DNA from: Roseburia_C sp900315735
Lineage (GTDB): Bacteria > Bacillota > Clostridia > Lachnospirales > Lachnospiraceae
Strand: one strand, 5' to 3'
DNA length: 64,000 bases
NCBI GenBank assembly: GCA_052118425.1
Contig: JBQKHF010000008.1
Each line of letters opens with the position of its first letter. Position 1 is the first letter of the stretch. Positions 53,460 to 61,392 of the stretch are shown here, piece by piece. The translations under genes were made by a program, and so were the position numbers. The notes beneath the pieces were generated by a model that was not told the origin of the DNA, searched no databases, and saw only the letters and a program-made list of their open reading frames with translations.

Positions 53460-53838
53460 GGGTGGAGATTGCGAAGGATATTTGTTCTGTGTTTGAAATA
53501 ACAGGTATTTTCATTCAGACAGAATGTGTCACAATTCTTAGCAGTACATTTTTCTGATTTTCAGATGTCTTGCCATTGCTTTGACTGGATGCAGTGGTTG
53601 TCCGGCTGATACGGATACCTCATGCAACCGGTAAGGGGCGCTAAGAATTCCAAGCGCCCCTAACCAGTCACAAAATGGTATCCGCATTCAGCCGGACTCC
53701 CACTAGCATTCTGTCAAACATTGGAAAGACAGATGATAATAAGAAAAGAAAAATGTGCTGGTTAGAATTGGAGCATTCTGCCTGGAAAATAACGTTGTTT
53801 CAAATGCAGAACAAAAGCATCGCAGTTACATCCCCCCT
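53460..53838 (-). repeat. Giant imperfect palindrome, copy 4 (short form)
   Basis: About 380 bases between malG and the amylase, in the opposite orientation to copies 1-3. The outer arms pair: TTTGTTCTG...TTTGAAA...AAC from 53481 with its near reverse complement ending near 53815, and CAGAATGT (53520) with GCATTCTG (53773). The apical hairpin GGGGCGCT (53635-53642) / AGCGCCCC (53653-53660) has the simple loop AAGAATTCCA, where long copies carry the GGA-loop module. I see no gene in it. Confidence 0.75.
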
Positions 53839-53879
53839 TCATTTCAACGAAATAAAAAAGAGAAGAAAAGGAGAATCTC

Positions 53880-55586
53880 ATGAAAAAAAGACTACAGGCG
53901 TTACTTCTTGCACTGTGCCTTACCCTTGGAGCCATAAGTGCCGGCTGTGGCGGCAATCAGGATAACAATGCTGCCGGAACAGAGAATGTTGCAGCAACAG
54001 AAAAGACCGCAGGTGTGGAAGACTCCGCCATGGCAAAGGCAAATGCCGGAGAACTGAATATTATTGATGATAAATACCGTACCTATTATGAAGTATTTTT
54101 ATATAGCTTCTATGACAGCAACGGAGACGGAATCGGAGATATTCAGGGATTAATTGATAAACTGGATTATATTAACGATGGAGATGACAGCACAGATACA
54201 GACCTTGGCTGTAATGGAATCTGGTTGATGCCGATTATGCCATCACCGACTTATCATAAATATGATATTACCGATTATGAAAATATCGATGAGCAGTATG
54301 GAACTTTAGATGATTTCAAACAGCTGATTGAAGAATGCCATAAGAGAGGCATTCGTGTGATTATTGATTTCCCAATCAACCATACATCATCCAAGCATCC
54401 ATGGTTTACACAGGCAGTGGAATATCTGGAGAGCTTAAGTGATGGTCAGCAGCCGGACAGCAGCATATGTCCATATGTAGATTACTATAACTTTACAACA
54501 GACCAGCCAAGTGGCGTGTATTATAAGGCTGGCAGCAGCAACTGGTATTACGAAGGAAAATTCTGGAGTGAAATGCCGGATTTGAATCTTGACTGTGAAG
54601 CCGTAAGAAATGAATTTGATGAGATTACATCCTTCTGGATGGATCTTGGGGTAGATGGTTTCCGTATGGATGCAGCCAAAGAATATTTTTCAGATAATAC
54701 CACTGAAAATGTGGAAGTCTTAAAATGGTTTAACGATATGGTAAAAGCAAAAGATGAGAATTCCTATATCGTAGCAGAGGTATGGACAGACCGTGATACA
54801 TATGCAAAATATCTGGAAAGTGGAATCGACAGCGTATTTAACTTTGACTTTGCAGATGCCAGTGGAATTATTGCCAATGCTGTAAAAGGAACCTCAGAGT
54901 CCGGAGCAAAAGGATATGCCAATGTATGCGGCAAAATGGATGAGCTTTTAAGCCAGTACAATGAAAATTATATTGATGCACCGTTCTATACGAACCATGA
55001 TATGGCAAGAGGAGCCGGATACTATAGTGGGGAGTATAAGGCTGCACAGATTAAGACTGCCGGAGCCATGAATCTTATGATGAGTGGAAATGCATTCCTT
55101 TATTATGGGGAAGAAATTGGTATGAAAGGTTCCGGAAAAGACGAAAATAAACGTGCACCGATGCAGTGGTCCTCTGATGCATCCGCAGAAGGCATGTGTA
55201 AAGGTCCGGATGGCATGGAAAGCATCAAGATGACCAACGGAAGCTTAGAAGACCAGCAGGATGATCCGGATTCCATTTATAATTATTTCAAACAGGCAAT
55301 CCGCTTAAGAAACCGTTATCCGGAAATTGCCCGTGGAATCACTGCAAATGTAGAGAGCCTTTCCGATAAAAATATTGCAGCAATTACCAAGACCTATGAT
55401 GGTAAAACCACTTTGCTGGTATTCAACCTTTCCCAGGAAACTCAGAAGGTTGATATCTCAGGCGTAGATTTGGGCGGAGAAGGAACCATCGGCGGAATGC
55501 TCCTGACCGGTGAGGATGCAATCACATTAGAGAATAATGAACTGACATTGCCATCCTATTCTATGGCACTTGTAACAGTGGAATAA
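53880..55586 (+). CDS. Secreted lipoprotein GH13 alpha-amylase
   Basis: Signal peptide with lipobox SAGC, so it is anchored outside the membrane, unlike the GH13 at 44268. Catalytic triad: nucleophile Asp264 (FRMDAAKEYF), acid/base Glu300 (VAEVWTD) and Asp374 (TNHDMARG). A calcium-type site, YDSNGDGIGD, is near residue 80. It is compact at 568 residues with no added carbohydrate-binding domain. It probably degrades starch or long maltodextrins at the surface for MalEFG uptake. AAAGGAG precedes the ATG. Confidence 0.92.
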   Translation: MKKRLQALLLALCLTLGAISAGCGGNQDNNAAGTENVAATEKTAGVEDSAMAKANAGELNIIDDKYRTYYEVFLYSFYDSNGDGIGDIQGLIDKLDYINDGDDSTDTDLGCNGIWLMPIMPSPTYHKYDITDYENIDEQYGTLDDFKQLIEECHKRGIRVIIDFPINHTSSKHPWFTQAVEYLESLSDGQQPDSSICPYVDYYNFTTDQPSGVYYKAGSSNWYYEGKFWSEMPDLNLDCEAVRNEFDEITSFWMDLGVDGFRMDAAKEYFSDNTTENVEVLKWFNDMVKAKDENSYIVAEVWTDRDTYAKYLESGIDSVFNFDFADASGIIANAVKGTSESGAKGYANVCGKMDELLSQYNENYIDAPFYTNHDMARGAGYYSGEYKAAQIKTAGAMNLMMSGNAFLYYGEEIGMKGSGKDENKRAPMQWSSDASAEGMCKGPDGMESIKMTNGSLEDQQDDPDSIYNYFKQAIRLRNRYPEIARGITANVESLSDKNIAAITKTYDGKTTLLVFNLSQETQKVDISGVDLGGEGTIGGMLLTGEDAITLENNELTLPSYSMALVTVE

Positions 55587-55613
55587 AAAACAAAACAAAA
55601 AAATGAAAAAAAT

Positions 55614-55653
55614 GAAAAAAGCAGGAAAAGTATCTTGACAATTCCTGCTTTTT
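55614..55653 (+). terminator. Terminator of the amylase gene, overlapping a tRNA promoter
   Basis: AAAAAGCAGGAA pairs with TTCCTGCTTTTT; the loop contains the -35 of the tRNA promoter. Confidence 0.85.
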
Positions 55654-55663
55654 CCGATAGAAT
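55635..55663 (+). promoter_or_regulatory. Promoter of the Phe-Gly-Gly tRNA cluster
   Basis: TTGACA (55635-55640), 17 bases and TAGAAT (55658-55663), 31 bases before tRNA-Phe. It lies inside the amylase terminator. Confidence 0.8.
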
Positions 55664-55693
55664 AGTCAGTGCTGTGAATGCTTTACAGCACAA

Positions 55694-55766
<73 letters not shown>

Positions 55767-55786
55767 TTGCCGAAAGGCAATGAGCC

Positions 55787-55857
55787 GCGGGTGTAGTTCA
55801 ATGGTAGAACACCAGCCTTCCAAGCTGGATACGTGGGTTCGATTCCCATCACCCGCT
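55787..55857 (+). tRNA. tRNA-Gly (TCC)
   Basis: Acceptor GCGGGTG pairs with CACCCGC. Anticodon TCC at 55819-55821 between CCAGC and GCTGG. Confidence 0.96.
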
Positions 55858-55878
55858 TTGCAACATACAATTGCATAT

Positions 55879-55951
55879 GCGATAGTGGCGTAGTTGGTAA
55901 CGCGCGACCTTGCCAAGGTCGAGACCGCGGGTTCGAGCCCCGTCTATCGCT
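55879..55951 (+). tRNA. tRNA-Gly (GCC)
   Basis: Acceptor GCGATAG pairs with CTATCGC; the anticodon loop TTGCCAA gives GCC. Last of three clustered tRNAs. Confidence 0.95.
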
Positions 55952-55956
55952 CTTTC

Positions 55957-55986
55957 AAAAAGCAAGAAATTTATCTTGCTTTTTTT
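55957..55986 (+). terminator. Terminator of the tRNA cluster
   Basis: AAAAAGCAAGA (55957-55967) pairs with TCTTGCTTTTT, with further T. Confidence 0.88.
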
Positions 55987-56067
55987 GATATAAAAGTCTA
56001 ATTTAGTAATAAGAGTGTGAAAGCACACATTGGAATTGGACACATATACTGTTAGGAGGAATTGCCG

Positions 56068-56421
56068 GTGACGATAAAAGAATGTTACGAAGTAATTGGA
56101 AGTAACTACGAGGAGGTGTCCGAGCGAATTGGAAGTGAAAAGATATTAGAAAAATTCGTAAGGAAGTTTCCGTCCGACAAAAGCTTTGAAGAATTAAAAG
56201 AGGGGTTAGCAGAGGAAGACGGCGAAAAGGCATTTCGTGCCGCTCATACATTAAAGGGAATCTGCCTGAATCTTGGATTTGATAAGTTATATGAAGTAAG
56301 CGCAGAACTGCCAGAGAAACTGCGTGGAAGAGAAACTGCTGGAAGTACTGAACTTTTTACAGCAGTTGCAGAACAGTATGAAATTGTAACAGGAGCAATT
56401 GCAAAGCTGGAAGGAGAATAA
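56068..56421 (+). CDS. Histidine phosphotransfer (HPt) domain protein
   Basis: 117 residues, a single four-helix HPt domain with the phospho-accepting His60 in AAHTLKGICLNLGF. It carries phosphate between a hybrid kinase and a response regulator. GTG 56068 follows AGGAGGA at 8 bases and is preferred to a TTG two codons earlier. The next gene, a receiver/HD-GYP protein, follows within 5 bases and is its probable partner. No hybrid kinase is visible here. Confidence 0.87.
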   Translation: MTIKECYEVIGSNYEEVSERIGSEKILEKFVRKFPSDKSFEELKEGLAEEDGEKAFRAAHTLKGICLNLGFDKLYEVSAELPEKLRGRETAGSTELFTAVAEQYEIVTGAIAKLEGE

Positions 56422-56425
56422 TCGA

Positions 56426-57511
56426 TTGAAAAACAAGATTCTGATTGTAGATGATGCGGAGATGAACCGGGACCTCTTATGCGAGATTCTGAAGGAAGAG
56501 TACGATATTGTAGAGGCAGAGAACGGAAAGCAGGCACTGGAAATCATGGAAAAGGAAGCCGAGAATATTTCAGCAATATTGTTGGATATTGTGATGCCGG
56601 TTATGGATGGTTTTCAGGTGCTGGACGGCTTGAAAGAACTGAATGTCTTAGATAAAGTTCCTGTGTTGGTAATCAGTGAAGAAACCAGCATCCAGAATGA
56701 GAAGAAGTGCTTTGAATGCGGCGTATCAGATTTCATTGGAAGACCATTTAATGCTACTCTGGTAAAGAAAAGAGTGCAGAACATGGTAAACCATTATGTA
56801 TACAAGAATCATCTGGAAGAGAAGGTAGAGGAGCAGACCATTGTACTGCGGAAAGCGAACCAGACCTTAAAACAGCAGGCAGAGCGTCTCGCAAAGCGCA
56901 ATCAGGAGATTATCGATATGCTGGGAACCATTGTAGAATATCGTAGCCTTGAAAGCGGTGAGCATATTCAGCGCGTGAAGGATTATACCCGCATTATGGC
57001 AGAAACTTTCGGCGAGAAATATCCGGAGTATGGGTTGACGAAAGAGCAGATAGAGACTATCGTTGCAGCCAGCGCACTGCATGATTTGGGAAAAATTGCA
57101 ATTCCGGACAGCATTCTTTTAAAGCCTGGAAAACTGACGAAGGATGAGTTTGAATATATGAAATCCCATACTCTGCGTGGTTGTGAGATTTTAGATTCCA
57201 TGAAAGGCGAATGGAATCCGAAGGAAAAGGCAGTCAGCTATGAAATTATCCGTTCCCATCATGAAAGATATGATGGAAAAGGCTATCCGGATGGCTTAAA
57301 GGGAGATGAAATCCCGATTTCCGCCCAGATTGTATCAGTGGCAGATGTCTATGATGCACTGGTAAATGAGCGGTGCTACAAATCCGCATATTCTACGGAT
57401 GAGGCATTTCATATGATTATTAATGGTGAGTGTGGTGTATTTTCACCGAAACTGATGGAAGCATTCCGCATTGTGAGAAAACAATTTGAAACATATGCAA
57501 ATATGAAATAG
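56426..57511 (+). CDS. Response regulator with HD-GYP c-di-GMP phosphodiesterase domain
   Basis: The receiver domain (1-120) has Asp54 in LLDIVMPVMDG. A coiled-coil linker (about 130-165) leads to the HD-GYP domain (about 170-355) with ALHDLGKIAIPD, HTLRG, HHERYDGKGYPDGLKG and VADVYDAL intact, so it should degrade c-di-GMP. TTG 56426 is chosen because GGAGAA lies upstream and the receiver begins at once (KNKILIVDDAE). Overlap with the HPt reading unit suggests they act together. Confidence 0.88.
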   Translation: MKNKILIVDDAEMNRDLLCEILKEEYDIVEAENGKQALEIMEKEAENISAILLDIVMPVMDGFQVLDGLKELNVLDKVPVLVISEETSIQNEKKCFECGVSDFIGRPFNATLVKKRVQNMVNHYVYKNHLEEKVEEQTIVLRKANQTLKQQAERLAKRNQEIIDMLGTIVEYRSLESGEHIQRVKDYTRIMAETFGEKYPEYGLTKEQIETIVAASALHDLGKIAIPDSILLKPGKLTKDEFEYMKSHTLRGCEILDSMKGEWNPKEKAVSYEIIRSHHERYDGKGYPDGLKGDEIPISAQIVSVADVYDALVNERCYKSAYSTDEAFHMIINGECGVFSPKLMEAFRIVRKQFETYANMK

Positions 57512-57544
57512 AAAAAAGATGTAATAAAGGAGTAGATACATAGT

Positions 57545-58777
57545 ATGGATAAAAAAGGTGTGGCAGAATTAAAGAGACGTTTTACGAAAGAGAATTGTAC
57601 CTTTACCAGATTATGTGGCTGTTATGTTGACGCTGGTAAGAATAAGGTTGTTGATTTAAGTGAAACATTTTTAAATCTGGAAGATGAAGAGTTTTATAAA
57701 TATTTGGAGATTGCCAAGAAAACCTTATCGGGAACCATTGGAAATAATCTTTTGGAGTTGAATTTCCCACTGGAGGAAGAAGCAGCCGGCGGAAGACAGC
57801 AGTTCCTTTTGGGATTAAGAGAAAGCAAATTAAAAAATCCGGAGTTATTAGACCGTTTTTATGATATGGTCATTGAAAGCTATGATTATGCGGGCAACTA
57901 TCTGATTTTGCTGTTCCATGATGCTTATGATGTCATGACCAAGACCACAGATAATAATGCGCTGGATGAATCGGAAGAAGTATTTGAGTATCTTTTATGT
58001 GCCATCTGCCCGGTGCAGTTATCCAAACCGGGACTGGGTTACAGAGAAGATGAAAACCGTATCGGACCAAGAATCCGTGACTGGGTGGTAAGCGTACCGG
58101 ACAGCGGTTTCTTATTCCCGGCATTTACTGACCGCAGTACCGATATTCATTCACTGATGTTCTATACCAAGGATACTAAAGCACCGCATGCGGAATTTAT
58201 GGAGTTGGGATTAGGCTGTGGCGCAAGACGTACCGCAACGGAGCAGAAGATGACCTTCCATTCTATCGTCAAACAGGCATATGGCGATGATGTGGAAAAG
58301 AGCGGTGAAGTGCTGATGGAGATTCAGCAGAACTTAAATGATCTGGTGGAAGAGAAAGCAGAGCTGGAAGAAGATCCGGTAGTGCTGACACCGGAGCTTT
58401 TGGCCAATGTCATGGAAGAAAGCGGCGTTGCACCGGAAAAGGCAGAAAAAATTGGAAAGACCTGCGCAGAGGAATTTGCAGAAGAAGCACCACTGGCAGA
58501 AAATGTAGTAGACAGCAAAGCTTTGGCTGCCAATGAGCAGATTCAGAAGGAAAAAGAACTGGTAGCCCAGGTTGAAGTGCTGCAGCAGCAGTTAAAAGAG
58601 AAGCAGATTGAGGAAGAAGCTGACGAAGTAGTTAAGACCTATGATGTTGTGCTTCGTGTGAAACCGGAAAAAGTTTCACAGATTAAATCCGAGGTTATCA
58701 ATGGACAGAAATGTCTGGTAATTCCGATGGCAGAAGACGAGCATGCCAACGTCAACGGAGTAAACACAACCGTATAA
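57545..58777 (+). CDS. DUF4317-type conserved protein
   Basis: 410 residues resembling the DUF4317 family, which is common in Lachnospiraceae and of unknown function. The N-terminus KKGVAELKRRFTKENCTFTRLCGCYVD is characteristic. The C-terminal third (about 260-370) is acidic and helical and may form a coiled coil. There is no signal peptide or membrane segment. AAAGGAG precedes the ATG. It stands alone with its own terminator. Confidence 0.8.
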   Translation: MDKKGVAELKRRFTKENCTFTRLCGCYVDAGKNKVVDLSETFLNLEDEEFYKYLEIAKKTLSGTIGNNLLELNFPLEEEAAGGRQQFLLGLRESKLKNPELLDRFYDMVIESYDYAGNYLILLFHDAYDVMTKTTDNNALDESEEVFEYLLCAICPVQLSKPGLGYREDENRIGPRIRDWVVSVPDSGFLFPAFTDRSTDIHSLMFYTKDTKAPHAEFMELGLGCGARRTATEQKMTFHSIVKQAYGDDVEKSGEVLMEIQQNLNDLVEEKAELEEDPVVLTPELLANVMEESGVAPEKAEKIGKTCAEEFAEEAPLAENVVDSKALAANEQIQKEKELVAQVEVLQQQLKEKQIEEEADEVVKTYDVVLRVKPEKVSQIKSEVINGQKCLVIPMAEDEHANVNGVNTTV

Positions 58778-58785
58778 TAAATAAG

Positions 58786-58834
58786 AATACCATCTTTACT
58801 GGCTGGTAGATTGAGCCGGTAAGGATGGTATTTG
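58786..58834 (+). terminator. Rho-independent terminator after the DUF4317-type gene
   Basis: AATACCATC...TTAC...GGC pairs with GCC..GTAA..GATGGTATT, followed by TTGT. It can also work for the convergent Mrr-like gene. Confidence 0.75.
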
Positions 58835-58872
58835 TATATAAAATCATTAAGATGAAAAGCTTCTGTTGAATG

Positions 58873-59406
58873 TCAGATAAGTGTAGCTTCCGGAGATATA
58901 AAACAAAAAATCAGCAGGCCACACAGCAGGAGAAGCAGGATAACCCGGAAAAATCTGCCCCAGCGGAAGCTGTGCCGGTTTAACTGTGCACCGTCAATGA
59001 GAATAACATTATTGGCTTCGGCAAGTGTAATAGCGCCGGGATAGAAAACACTGTTGGTAATGACCATTGCCTCATCACAATCATAATAGGATTTGCCGGC
59101 AACGGCTTCCTGTACGGCACTGTTTCCTACTTTGCCATGATATAATTTACACTGGACTGCATAGGTAGTCCGGTGTTTTTTTGCAATTAAATCCACACCA
59201 AAATCTCTGGAAGCTTTGGTGACAGTAACCTTTGAATACCCGTTGCGTTTTAAATAGCGGGCAGCATATTCTTCAAATTCGTAGCCATTCATTTTATCAA
59301 AATTGACACCAAAAAAGAACCGCCGTAGTCCATGGAATACGGCGAAAGGAAGATGTATGATAAATCTTATGAAAAAGAAAAGTATTTTTCCAATCAGGCG
59401 AAACAT
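58873..59406 (-). CDS. Membrane-anchored Mrr-like PD-(D/E)XK nuclease domain protein
   Basis: A hydrophobic N-terminal segment (about residues 5-35), a restriction-endonuclease-like domain (about 38-145) and a second membrane helix (about 150-170). NGYEFEEYAARYLKRNGY, then FGVDLIAKK and AVQCKLY give the expected Asp and Q-x-K active-site pattern of the Mrr family. Mrr proteins cut modified DNA, but this membrane form is widespread and its role is unclear. There is no methylase or other restriction gene beside it. Confidence 0.82.
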   Translation of the reverse strand: MFRLIGKILFFFIRFIIHLPFAVFHGLRRFFFGVNFDKMNGYEFEEYAARYLKRNGYSKVTVTKASRDFGVDLIAKKHRTTYAVQCKLYHGKVGNSAVQEAVAGKSYYDCDEAMVITNSVFYPGAITLAEANNVILIDGAQLNRHSFRWGRFFRVILLLLLCGLLIFCFISPEATLI

Positions 59407-59495
59407 AAAAGAATTCCTTTCCGTTCTTATTAACGAATGCTATACTGTAATGGAATCACTAACATTCATTATAGCATAACATAGAGGTGATAGAT

Positions 59496-61274
59496 TTGAA
59501 AGAAGAATTGATTGCGTTAAGACAGAAGATGAAAGAATACGGCATGGCAGCATATCTCATTGTTTCCGATGATTTCCATGCATCGGAATATGTAGGGGAA
59601 TATTTTAAATGCCGTGAATATATTTCCGGATTTAACGGTTCGGCAGGAACACTGGCAATTACTGAAGATATGGCAGGACTCTGGACAGACGGAAGATATT
59701 TTATTCAGGCAGAGGAGCAGCTTGCCGGCACCGGCATTACGTTATTCCGGAGCGGACAGCCGGGAGTGGTGGATATCGGTACTTTTCTGGCAGAGAAACT
59801 GGAAAACGGCAGCATTTTAGGATTTGATGGAAGAACCGTAAGCACCGGCATGGCAAAGAGCCTGAAAGAAAAGTTACGGGAGAAAAAGATTACATTTGCT
59901 ACAGACCGGGATGTAGTAGGTGAAATCTGGACGAACCGACCGGCATTATCCTGTGATCCAATCTGGGAGCTTGGTGTGGAATATGCAGGCGAGAGCCGGA
60001 AAGATAAGGTGGCAAGGCTACGAAAAGCAATGGAAGATTGCAAGGCGGATTATTTCCTGATTCCGTCTCTGGATGAAATCGCATGGCTTTTTAATATCCG
60101 TGGAAATGATATTGCATACAATCCGGTGGCATTGTCCTATGTGCTGATTGCGCCGGATGAAATCCGCTGGTATGTAAATGAAATGAGTGTGCCGACTGAA
60201 TTAAAGGAAAGACTTTCCGCTGAAAAAATCGTTATTTACAGATATGAACAGATTTATGCAGACATAAAGGAAATTCCGGCAGACAAAAGCATCCTACTGG
60301 ATGAGAGCATGACAAATTATGCGCTGTATGATGCCATTCCAAAAGAGGCACATAAGGTAAAGAAGAACAGTCCGATTGAACTTATGAAGGCTGTGAAAAA
60401 TGCCACCGAAATGGAGCATGAACGGCTGGCGCATAAGAAGGATGGCATTGCTTTAACAAAGCTTATTTACTGGTTAAAGCATGTAAAAGATAAGCAGCAG
60501 ATAACGGAACTTACAGTGTGCGATAAATTAGAAGAATTCCGGAGACAGGGAGAAGGCTATCTGGGACAGAGTTTTGCGCCGATTGCCGCATATGGCGCCC
60601 ATGGAGCCATTGTGCATTATGAACCGGATGAGGAGAGTAATATTCCACTGGATAACAAAAGCTTTCTGCTGCTGGATACCGGCGGACAGTATCTGGATGG
60701 TACAACAGATGTGACAAGAACCATTGCTCTTGGAACGCTGAGCGCAGAGGAGAAGAAGCATTATACAGCCGTATTACGGGGAAATCTGAATCTTTCTGAT
60801 GCAAAATTTAAATATGGCTGTACGGGAGTCAACCTTGACTATCTGGCAAGAGAACCGTTGTGGCACATGGGACTTGACTATAACCACGGAACAGGTCATG
60901 GCGTTGGTTATCTGTTAAATGTGCATGAAGGACCGAATGCTTTTCGCTACCGGGAACGTTGCGGCACCGGAACCGTCGTGGAAGAAGGTATGATTACTTC
61001 AGATGAACCGGGACTGTATCTGGAAGGAAAATACGGCATCCGCCTTGAGAGCCTGTTGCTTTGTAAGAAAGCGGAGAAAACGGAATATGGACAGTTCATG
61101 GAATTTGAAACACTGACCGTTGCACCATTTGATTTGGAAGCCATTGACTGGGAAGAATTAGACAGCCGGGAAAAGGAACTGCTTCAGAAGTATCAGCAGT
61201 ATGTCTACGATACCATAGCAGAATTCCTTTCCGAGGAAGAAAAAACATGGCTGAAGGAGCAGATTCCGGCGTAG
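59496..61274 (+). CDS. pepP: Xaa-Pro aminopeptidase (M24B family)
   Basis: Removes N-terminal residues preceding proline. Two creatinase-like N-terminal domains (about 1-300) and a pita-bread metalloprotease domain with metal ligands in LLDTGGQYLDGTTDVTRT, HGTGHGVG, VHEGP, SDEPGLY and IRLESL. About 590 residues is the size of eukaryotic-like cytosolic APP1 and of the long Firmicute forms. TTG 59496 is chosen because GAGGTGAT precedes it; GTG 59487 lies inside that site. Confidence 0.92.
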   Translation: MKEELIALRQKMKEYGMAAYLIVSDDFHASEYVGEYFKCREYISGFNGSAGTLAITEDMAGLWTDGRYFIQAEEQLAGTGITLFRSGQPGVVDIGTFLAEKLENGSILGFDGRTVSTGMAKSLKEKLREKKITFATDRDVVGEIWTNRPALSCDPIWELGVEYAGESRKDKVARLRKAMEDCKADYFLIPSLDEIAWLFNIRGNDIAYNPVALSYVLIAPDEIRWYVNEMSVPTELKERLSAEKIVIYRYEQIYADIKEIPADKSILLDESMTNYALYDAIPKEAHKVKKNSPIELMKAVKNATEMEHERLAHKKDGIALTKLIYWLKHVKDKQQITELTVCDKLEEFRRQGEGYLGQSFAPIAAYGAHGAIVHYEPDEESNIPLDNKSFLLLDTGGQYLDGTTDVTRTIALGTLSAEEKKHYTAVLRGNLNLSDAKFKYGCTGVNLDYLAREPLWHMGLDYNHGTGHGVGYLLNVHEGPNAFRYRERCGTGTVVEEGMITSDEPGLYLEGKYGIRLESLLLCKKAEKTEYGQFMEFETLTVAPFDLEAIDWEELDSREKELLQKYQQYVYDTIAEFLSEEEKTWLKEQIPA

Positions 61275-61306
61275 AGATATGGGTATTTATTGCACGGAGA
61301 TGAAAA

Positions 61307-61334
61307 GAGAGGCTTGATAAATCAAGCCTCTTTG
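61307..61334 (+). terminator. Terminator between convergent pepP and debranching-enzyme genes
   Basis: GAGGCTTGAT (61309-61318) pairs with ATCAAGCCTC (61321-61330), followed by TTT. The 38-bp repeat copy 2 follows. Confidence 0.82.
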
Positions 61335-61344
61335 TGTTGCCAAA

Positions 61345-61382
61345 CATCCATAAGAAACTGCCGGTGGCAGGTTCTGTAGGTA
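61345..61382 (+). repeat. 38-bp dispersed repeat, copy 2
   Basis: Begins catccataagaaa and matches 41049-41086 at all but a few positions. It includes CTGC-CGGTG-GCAG. It ends 10 bases before the debranching-enzyme stop. Confidence 0.55.
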
Positions 61383-61392
61383 TGAAAATGAT

